From an uncultured Clostridia bacterium (GTDB lineage: Bacteria > Bacillota > Clostridia > Christensenellales > Borkfalkiaceae), in the NCBI GenBank assembly GCA_934247935.1, contig CAKQKE010000004.1, positions 1 through 64,000 on the forward strand: a DNA stretch of 64,000 nucleotides, given 5' to 3'. The stretch's first letter is position 1; the number at the start of each line of letters is the position of its first letter. Positions 26,943 through 36,301 of the stretch are shown here, in pieces. The notes below the pieces were generated by a model, which was not told where the DNA came from, did no database searches, and worked only from the letters and a program-made list of their open reading frames with translations. A program made the translations under genes and the position numbers.

Positions 26943-28259
26943 ATGAACAAAAAAACAATTAGAGACGTTGACGTAAAAGGCAAGAGGTGTCTTGTCAGAG
27001 TTGACTTTAACGTTCCCATGAAAGACGGCGTTATTACCGACGAAAACAGAATTAAAGGCGCGTTGCCCACCATTAAATATTTGGTTGACCACGGCGCAAA
27101 AGTAATACTTTGCTCGCACCTCGGCAAGCCACACAACGTATTGAGCGAAGGTTGGGGTCTCAATAAAAAGGAAAAGGCAAAACTCGAGGCTATGCCCGTA
27201 GAAGAGCAGGCAGCCGCAAAAGAGGAAATGATGGCAAAGGCTGCAAAGGATATAACTAAGTTCTCCTTAAAGCCCGTTGCCGTTCGTTTGTCCGAACTTT
27301 TGGGACAGGAAGTAAAAATGTCTACCGACTTTGTAGGTCCTTGCTCGGATAAACTCGTTTCAGAAATTAAGGACGGCGAAGTTATTCTTCTCGAAAACAC
27401 CAGATTCGACAAAGGCGAAGAAAAGAGAGACGAAGCACTTTGCAAAAAACTTGCATCATATTGCGATATTTACGTAAACGACGCTTTCGGTACTGCTCAC
27501 CGTTCGCACGCAACCACTGCCGCTATCGTTGAATACGGCTTTGTAAAGACTGCTGTTTGCGGTTTCCTTATCGAAAAAGAACTTTCGGTTATGGCTGACG
27601 CTTTAGAGCATCCCGTCAAACCGTTCGTTGCTATTTTGGGCGGTGCAAAAATTGCCGACAAACTCAACGTTATCAACAACTTGCTCGACAAATGCGACAC
27701 GCTTATCATCGGCGGCGGTATGTCTTATACGTTCCTTAAAGCAAAGGGATATGAAGTGGGCACTTCGCTTCTCGACACCGAAAAGATAGACTACTGCAAG
27801 GACATGATGGCAAAGGCTGAAAAACTCGGTAAAAAGTTGTACCTTCCCGTTGACTGCGTAACGACTAAGGATTTCCCCGATCCTATCGACGCCGAAATCG
27901 AAACTATCGTTTACGATGCGGACAAGATTCCCGCTGACAGAATGAGCATGGATATCGGTCCCAAGACGAGAGAACTTTATGCCGAAGCAATCAAAAACGC
28001 AAAGACTGTCATCTGGAACGGACCTATGGGCGTATTTGAAAACCCGACTCTTGCTCAAGGTACGATCGCTGTTGCAAAGGCTTTGGCTGAAGCAAAAGAC
28101 GCTACTACCATTATCGGCGGCGGCGACAGCGCGGCTGCGGTAACCCAACTCGGTTTTGCAGACAAGATGACCCACATCTCTACGGGTGGCGGCGCATCGC
28201 TCGAACTTTTCGAAGGTAAAAAACTTCCCGGTATCGAGTGTCTTAACGATAAAGACTAA
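26943..28259 (+). CDS. pgk: Phosphoglycerate kinase
   Basis: Catalyses 1,3-bisphosphoglycerate + ADP to 3-phosphoglycerate + ATP in glycolysis. Family signatures: [11 protein letters not shown] (about 20-30), the substrate histidine/arginine region [30 protein letters not shown] and the nucleotide loop [10 protein letters not shown] with STGGGASLE. The protein has 438 residues, about 40 more than usual; the extra material is a charged insert at about residues 63-100 between LGKPHN and [17 protein letters not shown] precedes the ATG. It is its own transcription unit, with promoter and terminator. Confidence 0.97.
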   Translation: MNKKTIRDVDVKGKRCLVRVDFNVPMKDGVITDENRIKGALPTIKYLVDHGAKVILCSHLGKPHNVLSEGWGLNKKEKAKLEAMPVEEQAAAKEEMMAKAAKDITKFSLKPVAVRLSELLGQEVKMSTDFVGPCSDKLVSEIKDGEVILLENTRFDKGEEKRDEALCKKLASYCDIYVNDAFGTAHRSHATTAAIVEYGFVKTAVCGFLIEKELSVMADALEHPVKPFVAILGGAKIADKLNVINNLLDKCDTLIIGGGMSYTFLKAKGYEVGTSLLDTEKIDYCKDMMAKAEKLGKKLYLPVDCVTTKDFPDPIDAEIETIVYDADKIPADRMSMDIGPKTRELYAEAIKNAKTVIWNGPMGVFENPTLAQGTIAVAKALAEAKDATTIIGGGDSAAAVTQLGFADKMTHISTGGGASLELFEGKKLPGIECLNDKD

Positions 28260-28270
28260 TAAATAATTTT

Positions 28271-28299
28271 AAGTCCGCCGAACACGGCGGACTTGTTTT
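28271..28299 (+). terminator. Terminator after pgk
   Basis: AAGTCCGCCG pairs perfectly with CGGCGGACTT around AACA, followed by GTTTT. Confidence 0.85.
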
Positions 28300-28785
28300 A
28301 TGTTTTAAGGAAAATGTCGGGAAATATATTGTTTTCGATTATCGCTAAATACGGGACGGCGAAATATTGCGTTTGCGAGTAAATCGAGTAATGATATTTT
28401 TCATCGATTGACTTGTTTACAGTGTACGTATTGAGTAAAAACGACAAATGTAATACAAAACGAATTGCGTTTTTGTGTTTAAAAACAGAAAACAATGTTG
28501 ACGATTCGCTTTGTAAACGGCTGTTTACGTGCTTTAAGTTTACATTTTAAACGTGCGGCGATACAAAATAATTTATGCAGCAAAGTAGTTGGTGAGTTAA
28601 ACGTTCGACGTAATGGAAAACGGTTAGCACGGCAAACGGTTTAAACGCCGAACAAATAGAAATAAGTAGAAAACAAACAAAAGCGAGTTAAAACAAATAA
28701 AACCTTATATCGCTTTTGTAATATGCTTATTTAATTTTGTTATATTTAAATTCGCATTGCGCATTGTTATTTTTGAGAAAATTAA
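28300..28785. other. Long intergenic region between pgk and tpiA
   Basis: About 490 bp with no gene in either strand that has an SD site or domain. It contains the dispersed repeat at 28413-28447 and AT-rich sequence leading to the tpiA promoter. Confidence 0.5.
28413..28447. repeat. Dispersed palindromic repeat (pgk-tpiA copy)
   Basis: TTGTTTACAGTGTACGTATT then GAGTAAAAACGACAA. It is nearly the same as 34583-34617 and similar to 25557-25590. Confidence 0.55.
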
Positions 28786-28814
28786 TTGCTATTATTAAAA
28801 AATAGTGTTATAAT
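28786..28814 (+). promoter_or_regulatory. Promoter of tpiA
   Basis: TTGCTA (28786-28791), 17-bp spacer, TATAAT (28809-28814); start codon 42 bp downstream. Confidence 0.7.
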
Positions 28815-28855
28815 AATTATCGTAAAAAACAAAGTTAAAAAAGGAGATACCAACA

Positions 28856-29602
28856 ATGAGAAAAGCAATTATTGCAGGTAACTGGAAAATGAACAAAACT
28901 CCTTCGGAAGGGGTTGCACTTATAAACGAATTGAAGCCGCTTGTAAGCGGAGCGGATTGCGACGTAGTCGTTTGCGTTCCGGCAACGGATATTTACGCCG
29001 TAGGTCAGGCGGTTAAAGGCAGCAATATCAAACTCGGCGCGCAAAACGTTCACTTTGCGGAAAGCGGAGCATACACGGGCGAAATTTCCGCGGATATGCT
29101 TAAAGAACTCGGCGTAGAGTACGTTATTATCGGTCACAGCGAAAGAAGACAATATTTCGGCGAAACCGACGAAACAGTAAACAAGAGAACTTTAAAGGCT
29201 CTTGAAAAAGGTCTTATCCCCATCGTTTGCGTAGGCGAAACGTTGGAAGAAAGAGAAAGCGGCAAGACTGAAGAAGTGCTTAAAACTCAAATCGTAAACG
29301 GACTTAAAGGCGTCGAAGATATCAGTGCGCTTGTGGTTGCTTACGAGCCGGTTTGGGCAATCGGTACGGGTAAAACGGCAACCAGCGAGCAAGCAAACGA
29401 AACAATCGGCTTTATCAGAAAGACCATTGCGGAAAACTTCTGTCCCAAGTGTGCCGAAAAAGTACGTATTCAATACGGCGGTTCTATGAAACCGGGCAAT
29501 TGTAAAGAACTTATGGCTCAACCCGAAATCGACGGCGGACTTATCGGCGGCGCAGCGTTGAAAGCAGCAGACTTTGCGGCAATCGTAAACTACAATAAAT
29601 AA
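28856..29602 (+). CDS. tpiA: Triosephosphate isomerase
   Basis: Interconverts dihydroxyacetone phosphate and glyceraldehyde 3-phosphate. A 248-residue protein of normal length with GNWKMNKT (catalytic Lys near 13), IIGHSERRQ (catalytic His near 95), [14 protein letters not shown] (catalytic Glu near 165, then loop 6) and the phosphate-binding YGGSMKPGN and [15 protein letters not shown] lies upstream of the ATG. It has its own promoter and a terminator before gpmI. Confidence 0.98.
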   Translation: MRKAIIAGNWKMNKTPSEGVALINELKPLVSGADCDVVVCVPATDIYAVGQAVKGSNIKLGAQNVHFAESGAYTGEISADMLKELGVEYVIIGHSERRQYFGETDETVNKRTLKALEKGLIPIVCVGETLEERESGKTEEVLKTQIVNGLKGVEDISALVVAYEPVWAIGTGKTATSEQANETIGFIRKTIAENFCPKCAEKVRIQYGGSMKPGNCKELMAQPEIDGGLIGGAALKAADFAAIVNYNK

Positions 29603-29611
29603 TTAAATTTT

Positions 29612-29640
29612 AAAAGCCCTTTCTTTTTGAAAGGGTTTTT
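29612..29640 (+). terminator. Terminator after tpiA
   Basis: AAAGCCCTTTC and GAAAGGGTTTTT form a stem with a 5-nt loop and a T tract, 10 bp after the stop. Confidence 0.75.
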
Positions 29641-29726
29641 GGCACTTTAAGCGATTACAAACAATCATAAATTATAAACAATCATAAATACATTTAAATT
29701 CAAGATTATCGAAAAGGAGGTTTTTT

Positions 29727-31268
29727 ATGAAAAATAAACCCGTTTGCCTTATTATTATGGACGGTTATGGTTTGAGAAACACCGTCGAAGGCAATGCAAT
29801 TCGTCTTGCAAACGCAGGCGTAATAGAAAATTTAGAAAAACAATATCCTTATACACAACTCGGCGCAAGCGGTTTATCCGTCGGACTTCCCGACGGACAA
29901 ATGGGCAACAGCGAAGTAGGTCACCTCAATATGGGCGCAGGCAGAATAGTTTATCAGGACCTCACGAGAATTACAAAGGAAATTCAAGACGGTGACTTTT
30001 TTAAAAATCAGGTTTTGTGCGACGCTATCGACAAGGCCGTAAAAAACGGTAAAAAAATTCATTTTTACGGTTTGACTTCAACGGGCGGAGTACACAGCCA
30101 CCTGACTCATCTTTTCGGTCTTTTAAATCTCGCTAAACAAAGAGGAGCAAAAGACGTATTCGTTCACTGCTTTATGGACGGAAGGGACGTTTCTCCCACG
30201 TCCGGCGCAGGCTTTGTGCAAGACGTTCAAGACGAGATAAATAAAATCGGCGTAGGTCAAATCGCAACCGTTTGCGGCAGATATTACGTAATGGATAGAG
30301 ACAACAACTGGGACAGGGTCAAAAAAGCGTACGATATGTTTACGCTCGGCAACGGTATTCCAACCGAAAATGCGGTCGAAGCGATTAAAAAGAGTTATGA
30401 AAACGGCGTAACGGACGAGTTTATTCTTCCCACCAACGTAATTAAAGACGGAAAGCCCGTCGGTCTTATCGAAAAAGGCGACAGCGTAATTTTCTATAAC
30501 TTCCGTCCCGACAGAGCAAGGGAAATCACCCGCGCGATAAGCGAGCCGCAATTTGATAAATTTGAAAGAGCGACGGGATTTTTAGACCCCGATTACGTAT
30601 GTTTCACTCAATACGACGCTACGCTTACAAACGTAAAAATCGCTTTTGAAAAACAAAAACTCGACAACACTCTCGGAAAATATTTATCTAAAAAGGGTTA
30701 TACTCAATTACGTATTGCCGAAACCGAAAAGTACGCCCACGTAACGTTCTTCTTCAACGGAGGCGTAGAAGCACCCGAAGAGGGAGAATACAGAGATTTA
30801 ATTCCCTCGCCCAAGGTAGCGACTTACGACTTAAAGCCCGAAATGAGCGCGCTCGAGGTGACCGACAAACTCCTTACAGAACTCGATGCGGATAAATTCG
30901 ACGTGGTTATTTTAAACTTCGCAAACTGCGATATGGTAGGTCACACGGGTGTTGTAGAAGCGGCTGTCAAAGCGGTAAAGACGGTTGAGAGTTGCGTAGG
31001 GAAAATCGTGGATAAGGTTTTGGGTAAGGGCGGCAGCGTGCTTATCACGGCAGACCACGGCAACGCCGATTGCATGATCGACGAAAACGGAAAGCCGTTT
31101 ACCGCGCATACCACAAACCCCGTACCGTTTATTCTGGTGAGCGAAAAATACAAAAACGCAAAATTGCGCAGCGGCGGCGTACTTGCCGATATCGCGCCCA
31201 CGCTTTTGCAAGTAATGGGCGAAGAAAAGCCTGCCGAAATGACGGGAAAATCTTTAATCGAAGAATAA
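29727..31268 (+). CDS. gpmI: 2,3-bisphosphoglycerate-independent phosphoglycerate mutase
   Basis: Interconverts 3- and 2-phosphoglycerate using two Mn2+ ions. The 513-residue length is typical of iPGM. Metal and phosphoserine sites of the alkaline-phosphatase superfamily are visible: IIMDGYG (Asp near 12), MGNSEVGHLNMGAGR (nucleophile Ser near 62), MDGRDVSPTSG, NFRPDRAREITRA, NFANCDMVGHTG and ADHGNADCM. AAAGGAGG precedes the ATG. gap and eno, usual neighbours in Bacillota, are not in this window. Confidence 0.97.
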   Translation: MKNKPVCLIIMDGYGLRNTVEGNAIRLANAGVIENLEKQYPYTQLGASGLSVGLPDGQMGNSEVGHLNMGAGRIVYQDLTRITKEIQDGDFFKNQVLCDAIDKAVKNGKKIHFYGLTSTGGVHSHLTHLFGLLNLAKQRGAKDVFVHCFMDGRDVSPTSGAGFVQDVQDEINKIGVGQIATVCGRYYVMDRDNNWDRVKKAYDMFTLGNGIPTENAVEAIKKSYENGVTDEFILPTNVIKDGKPVGLIEKGDSVIFYNFRPDRAREITRAISEPQFDKFERATGFLDPDYVCFTQYDATLTNVKIAFEKQKLDNTLGKYLSKKGYTQLRIAETEKYAHVTFFFNGGVEAPEEGEYRDLIPSPKVATYDLKPEMSALEVTDKLLTELDADKFDVVILNFANCDMVGHTGVVEAAVKAVKTVESCVGKIVDKVLGKGGSVLITADHGNADCMIDENGKPFTAHTTNPVPFILVSEKYKNAKLRSGGVLADIAPTLLQVMGEEKPAEMTGKSLIEE

Positions 31269-31325
31269 AAACGGATAATTAAAGCAAATATTGGCATTAT
31301 TGTTAAGAAAAAATACTAAAAACAC

Positions 31326-31354
31326 TTGAAAAATGCAAATTAGTATGTTATAAT
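31326..31354 (+). promoter_or_regulatory. Promoter of secG
   Basis: TTGAAA (31326-31331), 17-bp spacer, TATAAT (31349-31354); 44 bp before the ATG. Confidence 0.7.
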
Positions 31355-31397
31355 AGTTTAGCATTTAGAAAAAAGACGTATCTATGGAGATTCGGTT

Positions 31398-31712
31398 ATG
31401 GAAAACATTTTAAACAGTATATTGGCGGTTTCGGGTAACTATTATCCGATATATAAAGCATTGAGCATAATTTGCGTTGTTCTTGCTGCTATTTGCGCAT
31501 TATTCGTAGTTGTCGTTGTACTTATGCAACAAGGCAATTCAAACGGAGTGAGCGCGTTGGGAGGAAATACCGACACTTTCTACGGTAAAAACAAATCTAA
31601 GACACTCGAGCACAAACTTAAAGTGTTGACGGTAATAAGCATTGTTGTTATCGCGGTATTGATGGTTGCGTTCTATCTCTTGGAGTTGATTCCTTACAAC
31701 GTTGCCGGTTAA
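31398..31712 (+). CDS. secG: Preprotein translocase subunit SecG
   Basis: A 104-residue protein with two membrane helices (about 19-44 and 74-96) joined by a loop with the SecG signature MQQGNSNGVSALGGNTDTFYGKNKS. It is an accessory part of the SecYEG channel. The gene precedes rnr and smpB, the usual order in Bacillota. A terminator follows at once. Confidence 0.93.
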   Translation: MENILNSILAVSGNYYPIYKALSIICVVLAAICALFVVVVVLMQQGNSNGVSALGGNTDTFYGKNKSKTLEHKLKVLTVISIVVIAVLMVAFYLLELIPYNVAG

Positions 31713-31725
31713 TTATGTGTTTATC

Positions 31726-31757
31726 GAGCGGTTTGTATACAAACCGCTCTTTATTTT
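31726..31757 (+). terminator. Terminator after secG
   Basis: GAGCGGTTTG and CAAACCGCTC pair around TATA, followed by TTTATTTTT. Confidence 0.85.
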
Positions 31758-31924
31758 TGCTCAAATCTGATTTTCGCCTGAATTTAATTCTTGTTTGAAT
31801 TCGGGCGGCTTTATTTATAATTTTATTTATACAACAAAAACCGTTAAGGGAATAATAAAATAAAGCAGGGGTAAAAGCGGTTTATAAAATAATTGCCGCA
31901 ATAGTTTAATTTACAGGGTTGTTT

Positions 31925-34033
31925 ATGACGATTTACGAAAATATATACGAAGAGTTCAAAAACGGAAATTTAGAAAACAAAACGGCTAAACAAATTTTCG
32001 GTTTTTACGAGGTGAAAACCGCGTTTGATAAAAACGCGATACGTTCGGTGCTCGAAAGGCTCGAAAAAGACGGGAAAATCATTTATTTAAACGGTAAGTT
32101 CGTTTTATTCGAAAATGCCGGTTTTATGAAAGGAACGTTAAAGGGAAACGAAAGAGGTTTTGCCTTTTTTATTCCCGACGACAAGACGTTAAACGATTTT
32201 TTTATTCCCAATAAATCTTTAAACGGAGCAATGCACGGCGATAAAGTTTACGCCAAAAAATGCATCGGCACGCGCGGAAGCAGCGACGAGGCCGAAGTGG
32301 TAAAAATAATCGAAAGGGGAATAAAAAAACTTGTCGGCACTTATATGCCGGAGAAGAATTTTGCATTTGTCCGCCCCGACGATAAAAATTATTTTTGCGA
32401 TATTTACGTGAGTTTAAGCGACTCGCTTAATGCAAAAAAAGGCGACAAGGTGTACGTCGAAATACTTCGCTACGAAAAGGGTATGCGTCCCGAAGGCAGA
32501 GTAACAGAGGTGCTCGGCAAGCGATTCGATATATCGACCGAAGAGTTGTCGGTTGTAAGAAATTTGTCGATTCCGTACGAGTTTACGAAAGACGTATTGC
32601 GTGAAACCGACAAAATTCCCGACAAAGTAAGTCAAGAAGATATAATCGGCAGAGAAGATTTCAGAGAGGTTTATACAATCACGATAGACGGCGACGACTC
32701 GAGAGATTTCGACGATGCAATTTCTATAAAGAAAAACGGAGACAAATTTACGCTCGGAGTGCATATAGCCGACGTTTCGCATTATGTAAAGGAAGGGAGC
32801 AATATCGATAAAGAGGCTTTTGAAAGAGGCAACAGCGTTTATTTCCCCGACAGCGTAATACCGATGCTTCCCGAAAAGTTATCAAACGGCATTTGTTCGC
32901 TCAACGAGGGTGTTGACAGACTTACTTTATCGTGCGTAATGGAAATAGATTCTTCGGGCAACGTTGTTGATAAACGTATAGCAAAGTCTGTTATAAACTC
33001 AAACCGCAGAATGACTTACAAAAAGGTGCAGGCGATACTCGACGGCGACGAAAAAGTCAAAAGCGAGTACAGCGACGTCGTACCCCTTGTGCTAAACGCA
33101 AAAGAGTTGCGTGATATATTAAATGCAAAGCGCAAGGCGCGCGGCAGCGTCAATTTAGACGTCAAAGATGCGCACATTACGATAAACGGTTGCGGTGAAA
33201 TTGACATAGAACCCTCCCGAGAAGAGGTTTCATACAGCATTATCGAAGAGTTTATGCTGGCGGCAAACGAGACGGTTGCCGAGTATGTTTTTTATCTCGA
33301 TTTGCCGTTTGTGTACAGAATACACGAAAAACCCAGCGCGGATAAATTGAGGTCGTTCGCTTCGTTTTTGGCATTGCTCGGTATAAGAGTGAAGTGGAAC
33401 GAAGAAACTTGTCATCCGAGAGATTTTCAAGTGTTACTCGACCAACTCAACGGCACGCCTTATTTCGGGCTGGTCAATAAAGTTATGCTCAGGAGCATGC
33501 AAAAGGCAAAATACAGCGAAACAGACGTCGGACATTTCGGTTTGTCGGCAAAACATTATTGTCATTTTACTTCGCCGATAAGAAGATATGCCGATTTGAC
33601 TGTGCACAGGGTGTTAAAAAGCGTGCTTGACGGCACGGTGTGTTCGCTATACGACGGCAAAGAAGAAAAAATGCGGGCGATTGCCGAGCATACTTCGATT
33701 ACCGAGAAAAAGGCGGACGAGGCGGAAAGAGATATCGATGATTTTTTCATCGCAAAATATATGAAAAAATTTATCGGGTACGAGGCGGAGGGTATTATCA
33801 GCGGGGTGACCGGGTTCGGGGTATTTGTCGAACTTGAAAACACTGTCGAGGGACTTATTAAACTCGAAGATTTGCCGCGCGGAGAATATTCGTTCGACGA
33901 AAAAACATATACTTTGAAAAGTAAAAAACATTCTTTCAGTCTCGGTGAAAAGGTGCATATAGTCGTGCTCCGCTCCGATTTGGCTACAAGAAGGGTGGAG
34001 TTTGGCTATTTGGGAAAAGAAGTCGTTTCTTAA
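31925..34033 (+). CDS. rnr: Ribonuclease R
   Basis: A 3'-5' exoribonuclease of 702 residues that degrades structured RNA and, with tmRNA, non-stop mRNA. Domains in order: N-terminal winged helix, two cold-shock domains (GNERGFAFFIPDD; NFAFVRPDDKNYFCDIYV), the RNB catalytic domain with DGDDSRDFDDAISI and HYCHFTSPIRRYADL, and one C-terminal S1 domain (GIISGVTGFGVFVELENTVEGL). The chain ends right after S1, without the long basic tail of many RNase R proteins. The ATG at 31925 is preferred over a TTG two codons earlier; the SD is weak. Confidence 0.95.
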   Translation: MTIYENIYEEFKNGNLENKTAKQIFGFYEVKTAFDKNAIRSVLERLEKDGKIIYLNGKFVLFENAGFMKGTLKGNERGFAFFIPDDKTLNDFFIPNKSLNGAMHGDKVYAKKCIGTRGSSDEAEVVKIIERGIKKLVGTYMPEKNFAFVRPDDKNYFCDIYVSLSDSLNAKKGDKVYVEILRYEKGMRPEGRVTEVLGKRFDISTEELSVVRNLSIPYEFTKDVLRETDKIPDKVSQEDIIGREDFREVYTITIDGDDSRDFDDAISIKKNGDKFTLGVHIADVSHYVKEGSNIDKEAFERGNSVYFPDSVIPMLPEKLSNGICSLNEGVDRLTLSCVMEIDSSGNVVDKRIAKSVINSNRRMTYKKVQAILDGDEKVKSEYSDVVPLVLNAKELRDILNAKRKARGSVNLDVKDAHITINGCGEIDIEPSREEVSYSIIEEFMLAANETVAEYVFYLDLPFVYRIHEKPSADKLRSFASFLALLGIRVKWNEETCHPRDFQVLLDQLNGTPYFGLVNKVMLRSMQKAKYSETDVGHFGLSAKHYCHFTSPIRRYADLTVHRVLKSVLDGTVCSLYDGKEEKMRAIAEHTSITEKKADEAERDIDDFFIAKYMKKFIGYEAEGIISGVTGFGVFVELENTVEGLIKLEDLPRGEYSFDEKTYTLKSKKHSFSLGEKVHIVVLRSDLATRRVEFGYLGKEVVS

Positions 34034-34068
34034 AATGACAAAAGGAACGCCATTTCTTTAAAAACGTA

Positions 34069-34097
34069 TTGCATAAAAGAGAAAAAAGTGATATAAT
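34069..34097 (+). promoter_or_regulatory. Promoter of smpB (and probably ssrA)
   Basis: TTGCAT (34069-34074), 17-bp spacer, TATAAT (34092-34097). I see no good promoter directly before ssrA, so the two may be transcribed together. Confidence 0.6.
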
Positions 34098-34135
34098 GTA
34101 ATCGGTGAAAGAAAAAATAAACACGGGAGGGAGAA

Positions 34136-34585
34136 ATGAAACTTATTCAAGACAACAAATATGCAAGATTTGAATATTACGTGGAAAACACTTACGAAGC
34201 GGGCATTTCTCTCGACGGCGGCGAGGTTAAGTCCGTAAGGGCTGGCAACGTCAATTTAAAGGACAGTTTTTGTCTTATTGCAAACGGCGAGGTTTTTATC
34301 AAAAATATGCACATTGCCGTATACGATAAGGCGGGTTCGTTTAACGTAAAAGACAGCAAACGAGACAGGCGACTGCTTCTTCACAAAAGCGAAATCAACA
34401 GACTTATCGGCAAAGTAAACGAAAAGGGGTATACTCTTGTTCCGCTTAAGATATACTTTAAAGATTCGCTTATAAAAGTGGAAATCGGACTTTGTAAAGG
34501 TAAGCACACTTACGACAAAAAGCAAGTGATTAAAGATAGAGATTTAGAGAGAAACGCCAAGCGCGAAATTAAAAATTACGTATAG
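34136..34585 (+). CDS. smpB: SsrA-binding protein SmpB
   Basis: A 149-residue tmRNA-binding protein. Signatures: NTYEAGISLDGGEVKSVRAGNVNLKDSF, LLLHKSEINRL, and the basic tail CKGKHTYDKKQVIKDRD which inserts into the decoding site. It brings tmRNA to stalled ribosomes. GGGAGGGAG lies just upstream of the ATG. The partner RNA gene ssrA follows 35 bp after the stop. Confidence 0.97.
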   Translation: MKLIQDNKYARFEYYVENTYEAGISLDGGEVKSVRAGNVNLKDSFCLIANGEVFIKNMHIAVYDKAGSFNVKDSKRDRRLLLHKSEINRLIGKVNEKGYTLVPLKIYFKDSLIKVEIGLCKGKHTYDKKQVIKDRDLERNAKREIKNYV

Positions 34586-34617
34586 TTTACAGCGTACGTA
34601 TTGTGTAAAAACGACAA
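34583..34617. repeat. Dispersed palindromic repeat (smpB-ssrA copy)
   Basis: TAGTTTACAGCGTACGTATT then GTGTAAAAACGACAA, placed exactly between the smpB stop and the tmRNA 5' end. TTTACA...TGTAAA can form an imperfect hairpin around TACGTA. Confidence 0.55.
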
Positions 34618-34620
34618 TTC

Positions 34621-34975
34621 GGGGGTGCAACGGTTTCGACTGGATGCAGACCGACGGGCATAAGCATACCGCAGTTCCGTGCTGCGTAATAAACGGAAAA
34701 CTTTTAAAATTAAATGCTAATAATAACAATTACGCATACGCTGCTTAATTAAAAGCGGCTGTCCTTTTATAGCATCTCACGGGCAATAAAAAGGGCATTA
34801 TTTACGTGAGGAACGTTTGGTAAGAGAATCCGCGGCTTACCGATGACAGTTGCGGAATACGGCTTTTTAGCGCGTTTGCGTGCGAAAAGAGCAAGAGATT
34901 TATCGCAAACTAAGTATGTAGAAGGCTTATCGGGTTGTATGCAACACGGGAGTTCGACTCTCCCCACTTCCACCA
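34621..34975 (+). ncRNA. ssrA: Transfer-messenger RNA (tmRNA)
   Basis: A one-piece tmRNA of about 355 nt. The 5' end GGGGGTGCAACGGTTTCGAC and the 3' end GTTCGACTCTCCCC plus CACTTCCACCA form the tRNA-like acceptor (GGGGGTG with CACTTCC, two G-U pairs) and T arm, with CCA encoded. The tag frame is 34716-34748: GCT AAT AAT AAC AAT TAC GCA TAC GCT GCT TAA, giving ANNNNYAYAA. The tag ends in YAYAA and not in the common ALAA. It rescues stalled ribosomes with SmpB and marks the product for proteolysis. Confidence 0.97.
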
Positions 34976-34981
34976 ACGAAC

Positions 34982-35014
34982 AAAAAAAGACAGGTTTTCG
35001 CCTGTCTTTTTTTG
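34982..35014 (+). terminator. Terminator after ssrA
   Basis: AAAAAAAGACAGG and CCTGTCTTTTTTT pair around TTTTCG; a classic intrinsic terminator seven bases after the CCA end. Confidence 0.9.
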
Positions 35015-35404
35015 TTTTATGTAGAGCAGAAAGGGGAGAAGAGAACTGAGAGCGACGGCGCAAAGCGGCGGAAAAAGTTGCCGGCGGCAAGTTTTTAGCG
35101 ATTGACCGAAGTATTTATCGAGCAAAAAGTTAGGGAAAGTGTGTAGTCAGATGTATTTTTTGCAAAAATCAAGGACAAATTCTTTACACATCGCCAAACA
35201 AAACTCAAATCGGACACGAGATTATTAGATTTGAGTTTTCTTTTACAAAATTCGGGTTTTATATGCTTTTCGGTTGTCGGCGTGCCGTAATTTATGTCTT
35301 TGCAGTGTTTTTTACAGGTGTGTTTATGTCGCTTTGTCAATATCTGTTGCGAGGGGTTTGTGTCGCCGTTTTTAAAACATGAGCAGGGCTTGATTTTTTA
35401 CAGA
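35015..35404. other. Intergenic region after tmRNA
   Basis: About 390 bp without a supported gene. It is purine-rich at first and AT-rich later; a 7-bp inverted repeat CTCAAAT/ATTTGAG surrounds 35205-35237. Such regions next to ssrA are common integration sites, but no integrase or direct repeat is visible here. Confidence 0.4.
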
Positions 35405-35433
35405 TTGACAAAGACTTTGTTTTGTGCTATCAT
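35405..35433 (+). promoter_or_regulatory. Promoter of the zinc-ribbon gene
   Basis: TTGACA (35405-35410), 17-bp spacer, TATCAT (35428-35433). Confidence 0.65.
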
Positions 35434-35518
35434 AATTATAGAAAAATTTGTGCTACTACAGATTTAAAAAATCGAACCGCAATGCGGAAGGGTTTTTAAA
35501 GTTATCAGGAGGATTATT

Positions 35519-35875
35519 ATGTTTTACTGTGAAAAATGCAAATTATTAAACAACGATACAATTTGCGGAAATTGCGGAAAATCACACCTTCCGACCGTGC
35601 AGCCGAATGATATTTGCTTTGTTGTCCGGTTGTGGCTTACTTATGCGTCAATGTATGAAGAAGCCTTGAAAGAGCAAAAAACCCCTGTTTTTTCGGTGCC
35701 TTGCGGATTTTCGGTTCGTACGAGAGCGAGTGACGACAGAAATATTTACGTTCCGTATGAATTTTACGATAAGGCTGTCGATATTTACGAAGATATTTTT
35801 TTCGCTGATGAGTCGGACGACTCTGAAAATTCGGAGCAAGCGGACTATGCCGACCCCGGAACGGAAACAGACTAA
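35519..35875 (+). CDS. Zinc-ribbon plus DUF2007-like small protein
   Basis: A 118-residue cytoplasmic protein. The N-terminal CEKC...CGNC pair (Cys near 4, 7, 16 and 19) forms a compact zinc ribbon. The middle (FVVRLWLTYASMYEEALKEQKTPVFSVPCGF ... IYVPYEFYDKAVDIYEDIF) resembles the ferredoxin-like DUF2007/putative signal-transducing domain. The C-terminal 20 residues are acidic. AGGAGG precedes the ATG. A terminator-like hairpin lies 250 bp downstream. Function is not known. Confidence 0.7.
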   Translation: MFYCEKCKLLNNDTICGNCGKSHLPTVQPNDICFVVRLWLTYASMYEEALKEQKTPVFSVPCGFSVRTRASDDRNIYVPYEFYDKAVDIYEDIFFADESDDSENSEQADYADPGTETD

Positions 35876-36126
35876 TGTGACGATAACAGACACGGCGCGA
35901 TTTGCGGACAGAACGTTTTTTACGTTGGCAATTACGGCAAACGGCAAGTTTTGGAAGCGTTGTATAAAATTCGCTTTAAGTTAGGGGAATAACGCTCAAA
36001 ATTCGCTTTATGGAAGTTTCGTTGCAGAAATATATTCTTTACAAAACATTAATCTATTGAATAGTTTTGCCGACTGTAAAACAATATCCTGATTTAAGCA
36101 GTTATATATGCTTGGAGCAATCAATC

Positions 36127-36170
36127 AAGCCTGAATCGAATACGAAAGTTTTGTTTCAGGCTTTTTTTAC
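36127..36170 (+). terminator. Terminator before the cobalamin operon
   Basis: AAGCCTGAA pairs with TTCAGGCTT and is followed by TTTTT. It isolates the following promoter and riboswitch from upstream transcription. Nothing else is visible between 35876 and this point. Confidence 0.75.
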
Positions 36171-36241
36171 ATAAATATCCTGACTTTTCCTGTTTTTTCT
36201 TTTTCGCTATAAACTTAAATATTAAACTATATAAGAAATTA

Positions 36242-36270
36242 TTGTTAACACGCTTTACTTTTTTTATATT
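36242..36270 (+). promoter_or_regulatory. Promoter of the riboswitch-controlled operon
   Basis: TTGTTA (36242-36247), 17-bp spacer, TATATT (36265-36270). Transcription would start about 25 nt before the riboswitch P1 stem. Confidence 0.6.
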
Positions 36271-36301
36271 CTCGTTTAAAATAAGATTAACTGAATTTGA
36301 A

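Noticed and set aside
34767..35125. Minus-strand frames over tmRNA
   Set aside because: They are shadows of the tmRNA gene and its terminator.
35015..35404. Integrative element attached at the tmRNA gene
   Set aside because: No integrase and no second copy of the ssrA 3' end in the window.
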